This document shows positions 39,884 through 49,582 of a DNA stretch of 64,000 nt, piece after piece. The number at the start of each line of letters is the position of its first letter. Within the stretch, counting starts at the first letter, position 1. The notes under the pieces were generated by a model. The model saw only the letters and a list, made by a program, of their open reading frames with translations. It ran no database searches and had not been told where the DNA came from. Both the position numbers and the translations under genes were made by a program. Source of the DNA: Hyphomicrobiaceae bacterium (GTDB lineage Bacteria > Pseudomonadota > Alphaproteobacteria > Rhizobiales > Devosiaceae); assembly GCA_020638095.1 (NCBI GenBank), contig JACKJF010000003.1:1302001-1366000 (forward strand). The letters are read 5' to 3'.

Positions 39884-40471
39884 ATGGAAGGGTTTGCTTC
39901 GCGGACATTCAGTTGGCTCAACGAGCCCGAAATCTGGTCGGGAGATGCCGAGCGGCTTGTCATCGCGACCGGCAAGGAAACCGATTTCTGGCAATCGACT
40001 TTCTACGGGTTCCGCAGGGACACGGGCCATGCCTGGCTGACGCCGGTTTCAGGCGATTTCAGCGCTGAAGTCTCGTTCACGGGTAGGTACGAGACACTCT
40101 ACGATCAGGCCGGGCTAATGCTCAGAACCGGTCCTGAAAAATGGATCAAGGCGGGTATCGAATTCACCGACGGCCTGATGCACCTGAGCACCGTGGTGAC
40201 CAATCCGGTTTCCGACTGGTCGGTCGTGCCGCTGCATCACCATTCGCCAGCGGAAGCGGTCCATCTTCGGATCACCCGCCACGACGATGTGGTGCGGGTT
40301 CAATATCACCTCGGCGACGGCGCCTGGCAGATGGCGCGGCTTTGTCCGTTCACGGCGGCGGATGCGGAGGTGGGCCCGACGGCTAGCTCGCCGCAGCGGG
40401 CCGGGTTTGAGGCGAACTTTTTCAATTTCCATGTCGGCGCTCCGATCGACCGGAATCTTCATGCCGACTGA
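39884..40471 (+). CDS. DUF1349 family protein (Ree1-like)
   Basis: 195 residues. The concanavalin-like beta-sandwich pattern of DUF1349 is clear: WLNEPEIW, DFWQSTFYGFRRDTGHAW, LYDQAGLMLRTGPEKWIKAGIEFTDG and AGFEANFFNFHVG. Yeast Ree1 in this family affects enolase regulation. Bacterial roles are unknown. It lies downstream of the phosphoglycerate-mutase-like gene, 48 bases away, which is a curious but unproven glycolytic association. Confidence 0.85.
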   Translation: MEGFASRTFSWLNEPEIWSGDAERLVIATGKETDFWQSTFYGFRRDTGHAWLTPVSGDFSAEVSFTGRYETLYDQAGLMLRTGPEKWIKAGIEFTDGLMHLSTVVTNPVSDWSVVPLHHHSPAEAVHLRITRHDDVVRVQYHLGDGAWQMARLCPFTAADAEVGPTASSPQRAGFEANFFNFHVGAPIDRNLHAD

Positions 40472-40552
40472 CCCGCGCCTCCCCGGACCGATGATTGACG
40501 CAAATGGCCCGCATGCCTAGAAGGGCACCATTGTCACCCCGCGGAGCGCGCG

Positions 40553-41659
40553 ATGTCGCACAACACGTTCGGACATCTCTTTCGCTTCACCACCTGGGGT
40601 GAAAGCCATGGTCCCGCCATTGGCGTGATCGTCGATGGCTGCCCACCCATGCTCGACGTGGACGTTAGCGAAATTCAGCGCCAGCTCGATCGGCGTAAGC
40701 CCGGGCAATCGCGCTTCACCACGCAACGGCGTGAGGATGACGAAGTCAAAATCCTCTCGGGCACCTTCGAGGACGACCGGACCGGCGGATTGAAGACCAC
40801 CGGCACCCCGATCTCGATGCTCATTGAGAACAAGGATCAGCGGTCCAAGGACTATTCGGACATCCGCGACAAATACCGGCCAGGCCACGCCGATTACACC
40901 TATGAGCAGAAATACGGCATCCGCGACTATCGCGGTGGCGGGCGTACCTCCGCGCGCGAAACGGCCTCGCGCGTTGCCGCCGGCGCCATAGCCCGGCTCG
41001 TCATACCCGGCGTGACCATTCGCGGGTCGCTGGTGCAAATGGGGCCGCACAAAATCGATCCCGCCAACTTTGATTGGAGCGAAGTCGACAGGAACCCGTT
41101 CTTTTGCGCTGACGCAAAGGCCGCGGCCGGCTGGGCCGACTATCTCGACGGCATCCGTAAGGATGGCAACTCCGTTGGCGCTGTCGTTGAGGTCGTGGCC
41201 GAAGGAGTACCGGCCGGTTGGGGTGCGCCGATCTATGGCAAGCTCAGCTCCGATCTCGCCTCGGCGATGATGAGCATTAACGCCGTCAAGGGCGTCGAAA
41301 TCGGCGCCGGCTTCGAGGCGGCAGCGCTGACCGGCTCGGAAAATGCCGATGAAATGCGGGCTGGCAATCAGGCGCCCTATTTCAAGTCGAACAAGGCCGG
41401 CGGCATTCTCGGCGGCGTCAGCAACGGTGATCCGATCGTTGTGCGCCTCGCCATCAAGCCGACTTCGTCCATCCTGACGCCCCGCGAAACGGTGACGACG
41501 CACAACGAGAATACCGAGATTGTCACCAAGGGCAGGCACGATCCCTGCGTTGGCATTCGGGCCGTCCCCGTCGCCGAAGCCATGATGGCCTGCGTGCTTG
41601 CCGACCAGTTCCTGCGGCATCGTGGCCAAACCGGCCGCGACGGCCCGGTGGGATATTAG
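40553..41659 (+). CDS. aroC: Chorismate synthase
   Basis: 368 residues. It makes chorismate from EPSP using reduced FMN, the last step of the shikimate pathway. The three family signatures are visible: [39 protein letters not shown] and a C-terminal [17 protein letters not shown]. Length is normal. It follows fabI, the mutase-like gene and DUF1349 on the same strand, and overlaps the convergent SCO1 gene by 4 bases. Confidence 0.96.
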   Translation: MSHNTFGHLFRFTTWGESHGPAIGVIVDGCPPMLDVDVSEIQRQLDRRKPGQSRFTTQRREDDEVKILSGTFEDDRTGGLKTTGTPISMLIENKDQRSKDYSDIRDKYRPGHADYTYEQKYGIRDYRGGGRTSARETASRVAAGAIARLVIPGVTIRGSLVQMGPHKIDPANFDWSEVDRNPFFCADAKAAAGWADYLDGIRKDGNSVGAVVEVVAEGVPAGWGAPIYGKLSSDLASAMMSINAVKGVEIGAGFEAAALTGSENADEMRAGNQAPYFKSNKAGGILGGVSNGDPIVVRLAIKPTSSILTPRETVTTHNENTEIVTKGRHDPCVGIRAVPVAEAMMACVLADQFLRHRGQTGRDGPVGY

Positions 41660-42261
41660 CCCCGGTCCATCAGCGCCTGGACTTTGCCGAGCGCGGCGCT
41701 CGTTGCTTCGCCATAGCTGATCGTGCCGATGAAATTGCCGTTGCGGTCGAGCATGAACACCGAGGCCGTGTGGTTGACCAGATAGTCGGTCGCCCCGGGA
41801 TCATTGACCTTTTCCGCAACGACACCGTATGCCTTTTCGAGCATTTGCGTCTGGGCCGCATCACCACGCAGCGTGATGATGTCGCCAAATGCGGCGGCAT
41901 ATTCCGCGAGCGCGTCGGGTGTATCGCGCTCGGGATCAACGGTCACGAAAATGAATTTGAGCTGGTCCGGCGTGAGGTTGAGCGCGTCGCGCCACTGGAT
42001 CATTTCGGCGAGCGTCGTCGGGCAAACGTCGGGGCAAAACGTGTAGCCGAAATAAAGAAGGGTCGGTGAGCCTTCGAGGTCAGCCTTGACGAACGGCGTT
42101 CCGTCGGTTCGGGGAATCGAGAAATTCTCCGGGAAGTTCCCGAACGGCGATTGCGGCGGCGCGACCAGAAAGAAGATGGTCGACGCCGCGCCGACGATCA
42201 GCACCAGAATCCAGAGAACAATGCGCACCCGGCGCAGCATGTTGGGGTTGTTTTCGGCCAA
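41656..42261 (-). CDS. SCO1/SenC copper chaperone
   Basis: 201 residues. An N-terminal membrane anchor ([22 protein letters not shown]) is followed by a periplasmic thioredoxin-like domain. The copper ligands are the CPDVCP cysteines in [18 protein letters not shown] and the histidine in [16 protein letters not shown] proteins help assemble the CuA site of cytochrome oxidase. It lies one base after xseB and reads in the same direction as xseB and the HDAC-like gene. Confidence 0.93.
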   Translation of the reverse strand: MAENNPNMLRRVRIVLWILVLIVGAASTIFFLVAPPQSPFGNFPENFSIPRTDGTPFVKADLEGSPTLLYFGYTFCPDVCPTTLAEMIQWRDALNLTPDQLKFIFVTVDPERDTPDALAEYAAAFGDIITLRGDAAQTQMLEKAYGVVAEKVNDPGATDYLVNHTASVFMLDRNGNFIGTISYGEATSAALGKVQALMDRG

Positions 42262-42262
42262 T

Positions 42263-42511
42263 TTATTCGTCCAGGGGTTCGATGCCGGTCGGCGTGCCGT
42301 CCTTGCTGAGCGTGATCTTTTCGATCCGCGCCTCGGCGGCCTTGAGCAGCGTCTCGCAGTGCGTTTTCAACGCCTCGCCGCGCTCGTAGATTGCGATGCT
42401 TTCCTGCAGCGGCGCCTGACCGCTTTCCAGCTTCGCAACGATCGTTTCGAGCTCGCTCAGAGCCGCTTCGAAACTGAGGGATTTGATGTCGGATAGGGAC
42501 TTGTCAGTCAT
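42263..42511 (-). CDS. xseB: Exodeoxyribonuclease VII small subunit
   Basis: 82 residues. The motif [27 protein letters not shown], followed by [25 protein letters not shown], is diagnostic of XseB. It forms ExoVII with XseA, encoded elsewhere. Its ATG overlaps the end of the upstream HDAC-like gene by 8 bases, a common pairing in alphaproteobacteria. Confidence 0.95.
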   Translation of the reverse strand: MTDKSLSDIKSLSFEAALSELETIVAKLESGQAPLQESIAIYERGEALKTHCETLLKAAEARIEKITLSKDGTPTGIEPLDE

Positions 42512-43466
42512 CTCGGTCCGTTTCGCTCATTCTGGTGCTCTGGCCGTTTAGCAGCATTGCCACGTGGTTGGCCACACCTTCGCCAAGCCCTCTGAGATCA
42601 TAGCCGCCTTCGAGCAGCGACACGATCCGTTGCCCGCAAAACCGGTCGGCCACGTCCATCAATTTGCCGGTGACCCAGCCAAAGTCACTGCCCACCCAGT
42701 TGAGTTGCGCCAGAGGGTCGCGACGATGGGCGTCGAACCCGGCGGAAATCAGAAGCAGGTCCGGCGAGAAATCTTCGAGTGCCGGCAACAGCAGTTCGGT
42801 GAATGCTTCGCGCGCCAGATCGCCATCGGAATGAGGATCGAGCGGCGCATTGACGACATTGCCGACCCCGGTCTCGTCCCGCGCCCCGGTGCCCGGATAA
42901 AGTGGCATCTGATGGGTTGAGCCATAAAAGACGCTGTCGTCGCGAAAGAAAACGTCCTGCGTGCCGTTGCCGTGATGCACGTCGAAATCGACGATGGCAA
43001 CGCGCTCAACCCCATAGTCCTGCTGGGCCACGCGGGCCACCACCGCAATCGTGTTGATCAGGCAAAAGCCCATCGACCGTGTCCGCTCGGCGTGGTGCCC
43101 GGGCGGCCGGATCCCGCAAAAGGCATTGTCGGCTTCGCCTGTCATCACCGCGTCAAGCGCCGCCAGCGCGCCGCCGAGGGCCGTCGCCGCGGCGGTCAGC
43201 GACCCTTCCGAAACGTAGGTATCCGCCTCGATCTGACGAATGCCGGCGGCCGGCCGCGCATCCTGCAGGTCGGCAAGAACCGAGGGGTCGTGCACCAGCG
43301 AGGCGAGACCCAGATCGCCCATCGGCGCATCCATGCGGACCAACCCGGCGAATGCCTCCTGCGCCAGCGCCTTTTCGACGGCTTCGAGACGTTCGCCGCG
43401 CTCCGGATGGCCCATGGGGGTCCGGTGAAGCGCGCCATTTTCCTGTCTGACATAGAGGGTTGTCAT
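42504..43466 (-). CDS. Histone deacetylase-family (acetylpolyamine amidohydrolase-like) enzyme
   Basis: 320 residues. Class II HDAC-like zinc hydrolase motifs are present: [21 protein letters not shown] (tandem histidines), [16 protein letters not shown] (Asp/His zinc ligands) and [14 protein letters not shown] (Asp). Bacterial members act on acetylpolyamines, acetoin-pathway substrates or protein acetyl-lysine, and the substrate here is unknown. I chose ATG at 43466. It is divergent from the Sua5-family gene and upstream of xseB. Confidence 0.9.
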   Translation of the reverse strand: MTTLYVRQENGALHRTPMGHPERGERLEAVEKALAQEAFAGLVRMDAPMGDLGLASLVHDPSVLADLQDARPAAGIRQIEADTYVSEGSLTAAATALGGALAALDAVMTGEADNAFCGIRPPGHHAERTRSMGFCLINTIAVVARVAQQDYGVERVAIVDFDVHHGNGTQDVFFRDDSVFYGSTHQMPLYPGTGARDETGVGNVVNAPLDPHSDGDLAREAFTELLLPALEDFSPDLLLISAGFDAHRRDPLAQLNWVGSDFGWVTGKLMDVADRFCGQRIVSLLEGGYDLRGLGEGVANHVAMLLNGQSTRMSETDRDD

Positions 43467-43566
43467 GCCGCAAACCTTGGCCGGAACGGCGGCCCGGCCA
43501 TTCATCGTTCTTGACGTGCCCGGACCACCTTGTCAAACAGCCGCATTCACTTTGCCGGGTATCATC

Positions 43567-44505
43567 ATGGCCGCGAACCCCGTCTCGTTTGAAGAAGCCG
43601 TTGCGCTTCTGAAGGCCGGCGAGATTTGCGCGTTTCCGACCGAGACCGTTTACGGGCTTGGGGCCGACGCCACCAATTCCGGTGCGGTGCTCAAAATTTA
43701 TGAAACCAAGAAACGGCCGCGCTTCAACCCGCTGATCGCCCATTGCGCCGACTTCGGCATGGCCCGATCCATCGCCGTCTTTTCGCCGCTCGCGGAAAAG
43801 GTCGCGGCACTCTGGCCGGGTGCCCTGACGCTCGTCTTGCCACTCAGACCGGAAGCCGGGATTTCGGATCTCGTGACTGCGGGGCTTGGAACGATTGGCG
43901 TCCGCGTGCCGGACCTGTCGCTTGCCCGCGACCTTATCGCAGCCGTCAGCAAGCCGCTCGCCGCCCCATCGGCCAACCCGTCCGGGCGCCTTTCGCCGAC
44001 CACGGCCGCCATGGTGCGCGCGGCCTTTCATGACTGCGTGCCGGTGCTGGATGGCGGCGCCTGCGAAAAGGGCGTTGAATCAACGATATTGGCCGTGGAC
44101 GGCAACAAGATCGTGCAACTCCGCGCCGGAGCACTGCCCCGGTCAGTAGTCGAAGCAGCGACGGGGATGCCGGTCGAGGTTGCGGGCGAGGGCGCCGAGG
44201 TTTTGGCGCCCGGCATGCTCAAGAGCCATTACGCACCTCGCGCGCACCTGCGGCTCAACGCGGAGAGTGTAGAACCCGGCGAGGCCTATCTCGGTTTCGG
44301 ACGCCACGAAGGACCATCCGGCGCACTCAATCTCAGCCCGGCCGGCGACCTTGATGAAGCGGCCCGAAACCTCTTTGCCATGCTGGCGCTACTGGATGAG
44401 AAAGGCGCAACTGGAATTGCCGTCGCGCCTGTTCCCGACGAAGGGCTCGGCGAGGCAATCAACGATCGACTGCAACGCGCTGCCGCACCACGAGACGGGA
44501 ACTAG
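43567..44505 (+). CDS. L-threonylcarbamoyladenylate synthase (Sua5/YrdC family)
   Basis: 312 residues. It makes threonylcarbamoyl-AMP for t6A37 of tRNAs. The YrdC domain has FPTETVYGLGADAT, KKRPRFNPLIAH and the SANPSGRLSPT loop. A C-terminal Sua5 domain starts around 210 after LAPGMLKSHYAPRAHL. This identifies the long Sua5 type rather than short TsaC. The ATG at 43567 gives a normal N-terminus; the longer frame from 43465 would overlap the divergent gene's start. Confidence 0.92.
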   Translation: MAANPVSFEEAVALLKAGEICAFPTETVYGLGADATNSGAVLKIYETKKRPRFNPLIAHCADFGMARSIAVFSPLAEKVAALWPGALTLVLPLRPEAGISDLVTAGLGTIGVRVPDLSLARDLIAAVSKPLAAPSANPSGRLSPTTAAMVRAAFHDCVPVLDGGACEKGVESTILAVDGNKIVQLRAGALPRSVVEAATGMPVEVAGEGAEVLAPGMLKSHYAPRAHLRLNAESVEPGEAYLGFGRHEGPSGALNLSPAGDLDEAARNLFAMLALLDEKGATGIAVAPVPDEGLGEAINDRLQRAAAPRDGN

Positions 44506-45440
44506 TCCCGAACGTCATAGGGCTTCTGGTCGCGCCAGAACCGCATGAGGCTTTCGAGATCGGGATCGCCGCCCTTGGGCAGAACGATGCGCAGGCCGAC
44601 CAGCAGATCGCCTTCGCCCTGCAAACCCTTGCCCTTGAGACGCATGGCCTTGGACGTGTCGGCCCCGATCGGCACGCTGATTTCCACAGGTCCGTCGAGT
44701 GTCGGCACCCGCACCCTGGCGCCAAGTACCGCTTCGTAGAGCGTGATCGGCACCTCGACGCGCAGGTCCTTTCCGTCGCGGCGGAAATATTTGTGCCGTG
44801 CGAACTTGACGGTCAGAATTGCGTCGCCCGGCTCGCCGCCGGCCGGCGACGGTTGTCCCTGATCCTTCAGCCGGATCTGCTGGCCGTCCTGGACCCCGAT
44901 CGGCAGCTTGACCGACAGGACCTTGCCGTTGCTGAGAGTGAGCGGCACCGTTTCTGCCCGATGAGCCTGCTCGAGCGTCACCGAAATCGGTGCGGTGAAA
45001 TCCTTGCCCTTGGTCGGGGCCTGGCGCTGGGGCCCACCTGAAAAGGGATCCCACCCAGCCCCGCCAGTGCGGTTGGTGCGCGCCTGGGCGCCGCCGAACC
45101 CGCCGCCGAGACCACCCATGAACTCTTTCAGAATGTCTTCGGGGTTGATGCCGCCGGTCGCGCCAGGCCCCGCGCCGCGCGTTCTCGCGCCGGCAAAATC
45201 AAAGCCGCCAAACTTGGGATTGCCGTCCGCGTCGATCTCGCCGCGATCATACTGTCCGCGCTTGGTCTTGTCGGACAAAAGGTCATACGCGGCCGTCACC
45301 TCGGCAAACTTGCTTTGGGCGTTCGGGTCATTCTTGTTCTGGTCCGGGTGGTATGCCTTGGCCAGCTTGCGATAGGCCGACTTGACGTCGGCCGCGCTTG
45401 CAGACTTGGCGACCCCCAGAACCGTGTATGGGTCACGCAT
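44502..45440 (-). CDS. DnaJ-like co-chaperone without zinc finger (CbpA-like)
   Basis: 312 residues. An N-terminal J-domain carries the HPD motif (LAKAYHPDQNKNDPNAQSKF). A Gly/Phe-rich linker (about 75-130) and the two C-terminal substrate-binding beta domains follow. There is no CxxCxGxG zinc finger, as in CbpA. It stimulates DnaK ATPase. The stop overlaps that of the convergent Sua5 gene by 4 bases. A perfect palindrome lies 22 bases upstream of the start. Confidence 0.92.
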   Translation of the reverse strand: MRDPYTVLGVAKSASAADVKSAYRKLAKAYHPDQNKNDPNAQSKFAEVTAAYDLLSDKTKRGQYDRGEIDADGNPKFGGFDFAGARTRGAGPGATGGINPEDILKEFMGGLGGGFGGAQARTNRTGGAGWDPFSGGPQRQAPTKGKDFTAPISVTLEQAHRAETVPLTLSNGKVLSVKLPIGVQDGQQIRLKDQGQPSPAGGEPGDAILTVKFARHKYFRRDGKDLRVEVPITLYEAVLGARVRVPTLDGPVEISVPIGADTSKAMRLKGKGLQGEGDLLVGLRIVLPKGGDPDLESLMRFWRDQKPYDVRD

Positions 45441-45462
45441 GTCGATACCAGATTAGGTTGCG

Positions 45463-45478
45463 GGCAGTTGCAACTGCC
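45463..45478. promoter_or_regulatory. Perfect 16-bp palindrome between the dnaJ-like gene and pdxH
   Basis: GGCAGTTGCAACTGCC reads the same on both strands. It lies in the 138-base divergent intergenic region, 22 bases from the dnaJ-like start. A continuous palindrome of this kind is typical of a dimeric repressor or activator site, but I cannot name the regulator. Confidence 0.45.
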
Positions 45479-45578
45479 TTAATACTCGACGCATATATGG
45501 GCTGGCGTGCCGGCCTTGTCCAGAATATGCGGCATTCGATGCAAACCATCGGCAACGACCTGCGGAGGCTTTTCATCC

Positions 45579-46205
45579 ATGTCTGGCCAAACCCTGACAG
45601 AGCAGCTGTTTGACGATTCCGGCGCAGGCAAGCCAGACCCGTTCGAAATGTTCGAAGTCTGGCTCGATGACGCTGCCAAGAGCGAAATCAACGACCCGAT
45701 TGCCATGAGCCTTGCCACGGTTGATTCGGAGGGACTGCCGAATTGCCGGGCCGTGCTGATGAACCGGCACGACCGGCGTGGTTTCGTGTTCTTCACCAAT
45801 TCAAACTCGGCCAAGGGCGAGGAACTGGCAGAGAATCCGAAGGCGGCGCTGCTCTTTCACTGGAAGTCGAACCGCCGGCAGGTGCGTATTCGCGGCGACA
45901 TCGAAATGGTCAGTTCGGCCGAGGCGGATGAATATTTCGCAACCCGGCCGCGTGGCTCCCAGATCGGCGCCCACGCCTCCAATCAGTCCCATCCGCTGCT
46001 GAGTCGTGAGGCCCTGCTCAAGCACTGGCAGGCCGTCGAACACCAGTTCGACGGGCAGGACGTGCCGCGCCCGCCGCATTGGAACGGCTATCGCCTGGTT
46101 CCCTCAGAAATCGAATTCTGGGAGAACGGCGAATTCCGTCTCCACAATCGCGTGCGCTATCTCCGCAACGGCGAGGGCTGGGCGGCCCAGCGCCTCAACC
46201 CCTGA
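45579..46205 (+). CDS. pdxH: Pyridoxamine/pyridoxine 5'-phosphate oxidase
   Basis: 208 residues, ATG at 45579 with GGAGG upstream. It oxidises PNP or PMP to pyridoxal 5'-phosphate using FMN. Motifs include PNCRAVLMNRHDRRGFVFFTN, PKAALLFHWKSNRRQVRI and the C-terminal RPPHWNGYRLVP...FWENGEFRLHNR..Y..... GW, ending QRLNP. Length is typical. One base separates its stop from the DUF898 start codon. Confidence 0.96.
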   Translation: MSGQTLTEQLFDDSGAGKPDPFEMFEVWLDDAAKSEINDPIAMSLATVDSEGLPNCRAVLMNRHDRRGFVFFTNSNSAKGEELAENPKAALLFHWKSNRRQVRIRGDIEMVSSAEADEYFATRPRGSQIGAHASNQSHPLLSREALLKHWQAVEHQFDGQDVPRPPHWNGYRLVPSEIEFWENGEFRLHNRVRYLRNGEGWAAQRLNP

Positions 46206-46206
46206 A

Positions 46207-47427
46207 ATGGCCGGCGCCCGACCGACATCCAACGCCGGGCAGGGCCGCGTGGCCCAGGTCGCCTTCAGCGGTTCGGGCTTCGGGCTCGCCGGTCTTTTGA
46301 TACCCGGTTACCTGCTGATGTTGCCGACGCTCGGCATCTTCCGTTTCTGGCAACTGACCTCCAAGCGCCGTTTCTACTGGTCGCGCACGAAAATTGACGG
46401 CGACGCGCTCGAGTATACGGGCAGCGCGGTGCAGCTTCTGATCGGCTTTCTGCTTGCGCTCCTCATTTTCTTGCCGACGGCCGGTCTCTATTTCTGGTTC
46501 GGAACGTTCGACACCGACGTCCAATATGCTGGCTATCTCGCCCTTGGCGGCGTGCTCTATTTCCTCACCGGCTACGCCGAGTATCGCGCACGCCGCTTCC
46601 GGCTGACCCGTACCCTCTGGCGCGGCATTCGGTTTTCGCAGTCCGGCAGTGCCTGGGGATACGCAATGCGGCGCCTGCTCTGGTCGGTCGCGGTGATGCT
46701 GACCGCGGGGCTCGCCTATCCCTTCATGCGGATCGGCCTGTTCCGCTACGCTTGGGACAATACCTATTTCGGCGACCGGCCATTCCGCTTCACCGGCAAA
46801 TGGCATTTGCTCATTCGGGCCATCCTGCCGATCGCGCTTCTGTCAATCGTGCTTTTCGGAGCAGGCGTCGCCATGGCGCTAAACCTTGGCATTGACTGGA
46901 ACCGTCCACCGCAGGCCGCATCTGTGCTCGCGAGTGCCGGCACGCTGATCATCCTGATGCTCGCCTATCTTCTCGGCCGGGCGCGCGTCGCGTCTAAGCT
47001 CTATTCGGCCCTGGAGATCGGCGGCGCGAAACTCAATGTCCGCGTCAGTGCCGTACGCCTCATTGCGCATGCCATCCTCTACGGCGTGCTGCTCGCCTTT
47101 GCCGGCTTCATCGCGCTGATGCTGCTCGGCTTCGCCGTCCAGTGGATCAACAACCGCACCTCCGGCATCGATCACAACGATATTGCCGCGATCCTCAGCA
47201 TCGGCTGGTGGCAGCTCGGCGCACTGGCGCTTGGCTATCTCGGCATTCTTGGCGTCCTGTCGCTACTGGGCGAGTCGATTTTGGCGCTCGGCTTCTGGAA
47301 AGCCGTGGCGCGCGGCGCGCAGATCGAAAACGCCGACGATCTGCTGACCGTCCGGCGGGGCAGCGCTGAAGAAAGCGCCGTCATGGGTGAGGGGATCGCC
47401 GATGCCCTCAATGTCGGGGCCTATTGA
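46207..47427 (+). CDS. DUF898 membrane protein (YjgN family)
   Basis: 406 residues with about eight hydrophobic helices. The family repeat is visible twice: FSGSGFGLAGLLIPGYLLMLPTLGIFRFW near the N-terminus, and FTGKWHLLIRAILPIALL around residue 200. YAWDNTYFGDRPFRFTGK is a strong DUF898 signature. Its function is unknown in the family. Its TGA overlaps the ATG of the M48 peptidase (TGATG). This pairing of a YjgN-like membrane protein with an M48 protease recurs in proteobacteria. Confidence 0.87.
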   Translation: MAGARPTSNAGQGRVAQVAFSGSGFGLAGLLIPGYLLMLPTLGIFRFWQLTSKRRFYWSRTKIDGDALEYTGSAVQLLIGFLLALLIFLPTAGLYFWFGTFDTDVQYAGYLALGGVLYFLTGYAEYRARRFRLTRTLWRGIRFSQSGSAWGYAMRRLLWSVAVMLTAGLAYPFMRIGLFRYAWDNTYFGDRPFRFTGKWHLLIRAILPIALLSIVLFGAGVAMALNLGIDWNRPPQAASVLASAGTLIILMLAYLLGRARVASKLYSALEIGGAKLNVRVSAVRLIAHAILYGVLLAFAGFIALMLLGFAVQWINNRTSGIDHNDIAAILSIGWWQLGALALGYLGILGVLSLLGESILALGFWKAVARGAQIENADDLLTVRRGSAEESAVMGEGIADALNVGAY

Positions 47428-48578
47428 TGCTGATCCCGGCCCGCTACTACGACGGTCAGACGGCGAGCCCGGTCGAGGTTCTGTTTGAGATTGGCGGGCG
47501 GGGACTCAGCACATTGGCCCCAATTCACGACGTGGATCGTGCCCGTCAGATCGCCCACTGGCCGGTGGACCGGATCAGGATGGTCCCGCAGGGCGGCAAG
47601 GATATCGTTCTCGCCTGCACCGGCCAACCCGCTGGCGCGCGGCTGGTATTTTCGCCAGGCGAGGCCAAGGCGGTCAACGACGCGCTGCCACAATTGCGTC
47701 GCTCCCTCCGAGGTGACGTCTGGAAGCAGGCGCGCATCATTTCGCTGGCAACGGTCACGCTTGGCGCGATCATTACCCTCTACATATTTGGCGTGCCCCT
47801 CTTTGCCCGCCAGATCGTGAGCCTCGTGCCGCCCGAAACGGAAATCGCCCTGGGCGCGCGCATCAGGCAACAGGTCGAAGCGGCGCTTGGCGGCGCCGGC
47901 GGGTTGAAACTCTGCGATTCAAATCCCGATAGCTTAGCCAACCGCGCTATTACGCGCTTTGCTTCAGAAGTCCGTGAGGGAACAGGCGCACCTTTCCCGC
48001 TGCATGTCAGCGTTGTGCAAAGTGATATCCCGAACGCCTTCGCACTGCCGGGCGGACAGACCTATTATTTCTCGGCGCTTCTCGACCAGACCAAAACTCC
48101 CGACGAGTTCGCGGCGGTGCTAGCCCACGAGATCGGCCATGTCGTCCACCGCCACGGCATGCAGCAGCTCGTTTCGAGCGCAGGAACCGGCCTGCTCATC
48201 GGCTTCGTTCTGGGCGACGCGACCGGCCTGTCTGTGGGCGCAATTCTCGGGGCAGCGGTCATCAACACCCGCTTTTCGCGTGAGGCCGAAGCGGAGGCCG
48301 ACGAGTTCGCGCGCGAGGCCTCGGCGCGCGCGCCATTCAACGCAATGGCGCTCGCTGACCTTCTCGAACGGGTTGCCGCCGACGATGCTGACAGCGCTGG
48401 GTTTGCGCTGCTCTCCACCCACCCGCTGACGGGCGAACGCCGCATCGCACTCCACGAGCCTGTCGACAACGCGATCGGCGGCCCGCCATTCACCGAAGAC
48501 GAGTGGAAGGCCATTACCCACATGTGCGATTCCGGTCCGTCCGCTTCGCCCGAAGTCGACAAGAAGAAGCGGTCCTGA
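47427..48578 (+). CDS. M48 family metallopeptidase
   Basis: 383 residues. The zinc motif HEIGHVVHRHG (HExxH) is near residue 235, with the third ligand in REAEAEADEFA. A central transmembrane helix (ARIISLATVTLGAIITLYIFGVP) splits an N-terminal ~100-residue domain from the peptidase. This is the alphaproteobacterial YjgN-linked M48 type rather than HtpX. I chose the ATG overlapping the DUF898 stop; TTG one codon earlier is possible. Confidence 0.92.
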   Translation: MLIPARYYDGQTASPVEVLFEIGGRGLSTLAPIHDVDRARQIAHWPVDRIRMVPQGGKDIVLACTGQPAGARLVFSPGEAKAVNDALPQLRRSLRGDVWKQARIISLATVTLGAIITLYIFGVPLFARQIVSLVPPETEIALGARIRQQVEAALGGAGGLKLCDSNPDSLANRAITRFASEVREGTGAPFPLHVSVVQSDIPNAFALPGGQTYYFSALLDQTKTPDEFAAVLAHEIGHVVHRHGMQQLVSSAGTGLLIGFVLGDATGLSVGAILGAAVINTRFSREAEAEADEFAREASARAPFNAMALADLLERVAADDADSAGFALLSTHPLTGERRIALHEPVDNAIGGPPFTEDEWKAITHMCDSGPSASPEVDKKKRS

Positions 48579-48766
48579 TGCTGAATGGGCTGCGTAAAGG
48601 CCGCGTTTTGAGGCCCTGACACCCGCACGGTGACTTTTGCAGAACCGCCGCCCGCCAGTGTGCGTCCAAGACTCAAATGGGGTCTGGCTTCGTCGGCCGG
48701 CCAGGGGTGGGCGGCTTGCAATCGCCGCTATCCGGAACTAAGGACGTCGCAGCAAAAGAGGTTCAT

Positions 48767-49582
48767 TTGCGCGTACTTATCAGGACATCGCGTTGGGCGA
48801 TCTGGTCGCGGCGCCTGGCGGCTTTCGCATTGCCGGTGCTCGTCTTTTCGGTGCTGCTGCATCGCCTGAAGATGCTTGATACCAGCACCTTCCTTCTGGT
48901 GCTTGGCCTTGCGAGCTTTCTCGCCTTTCTTGGCCTGGCGACTGGGCTGATCGCCTATTTCCGCCTCTGGCACACGGGCGACCGTGGCTGGGGCCGGGCG
49001 ACGCTCGGCATTCTGATCAGCCTTATCTGCCTCGTGCCGGCCGGCTACGCAGGATTTCTGTTCGTCCGTTATCCCTATACAAACGAAGTGACCACGGACT
49101 GGACCAACCCGCCCGAACTCATCACCACGGCAAACGAAAATGCCATGCCGAGGGGCGGCATCGCTCAGATCGTTGCGGCTTTCCCCAATGCCGTCACCCG
49201 AATCTACCCGATCGACGCGCCGGCACTGTTCGATAGCGCCGCACAGCTGATGGTCAGCCGCGGCTGGCAGATTCTGAGCCGCCGCGAGCCCAACCAGTTC
49301 GGTCGCGCCGGGCAGGTCAACGCGACCAGCCAGTCGCTTTTCGGTTTTGTCGATGAAATATCGGTCGTTGTGCTCGGCACCCGCGAAGGCGCAAAGCTCG
49401 ACATTCGCTCAGCCTCGGTCTATGGCGCCGACGATCTCGGCGCGAACGGCACGCGGATCGAGGCGTTCCTTGTCGATCTCGACGATCAGATCAACGAAGC
49501 GATTCTGGCGCGCCAGGCCGTTTCCGGCGTACCCGACGAGGAAGACGCGCCGGCCAACCCCGTTCCCGGATCCACCGACTAG
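48767..49582 (+). CDS. DUF1499 membrane protein
   Basis: 271 residues from a TTG at 48767 with AGAGG about 8 bases before it. The frame is open from 48677, but those residues look non-coding. Two or three transmembrane segments occupy residues 15-105, and the DUF1499 domain follows (FPNAVTRIYPIDAPALFDSAAQLMVSRGWQIL; RSASVYGADDLGANGTRIEAFL). The C-terminal tail is acidic. The family is found in proteobacteria and plants with no known activity. The 188 bases upstream show nothing else. Confidence 0.75.
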   Translation: MRVLIRTSRWAIWSRRLAAFALPVLVFSVLLHRLKMLDTSTFLLVLGLASFLAFLGLATGLIAYFRLWHTGDRGWGRATLGILISLICLVPAGYAGFLFVRYPYTNEVTTDWTNPPELITTANENAMPRGGIAQIVAAFPNAVTRIYPIDAPALFDSAAQLMVSRGWQILSRREPNQFGRAGQVNATSQSLFGFVDEISVVVLGTREGAKLDIRSASVYGADDLGANGTRIEAFLVDLDDQINEAILARQAVSGVPDEEDAPANPVPGSTD

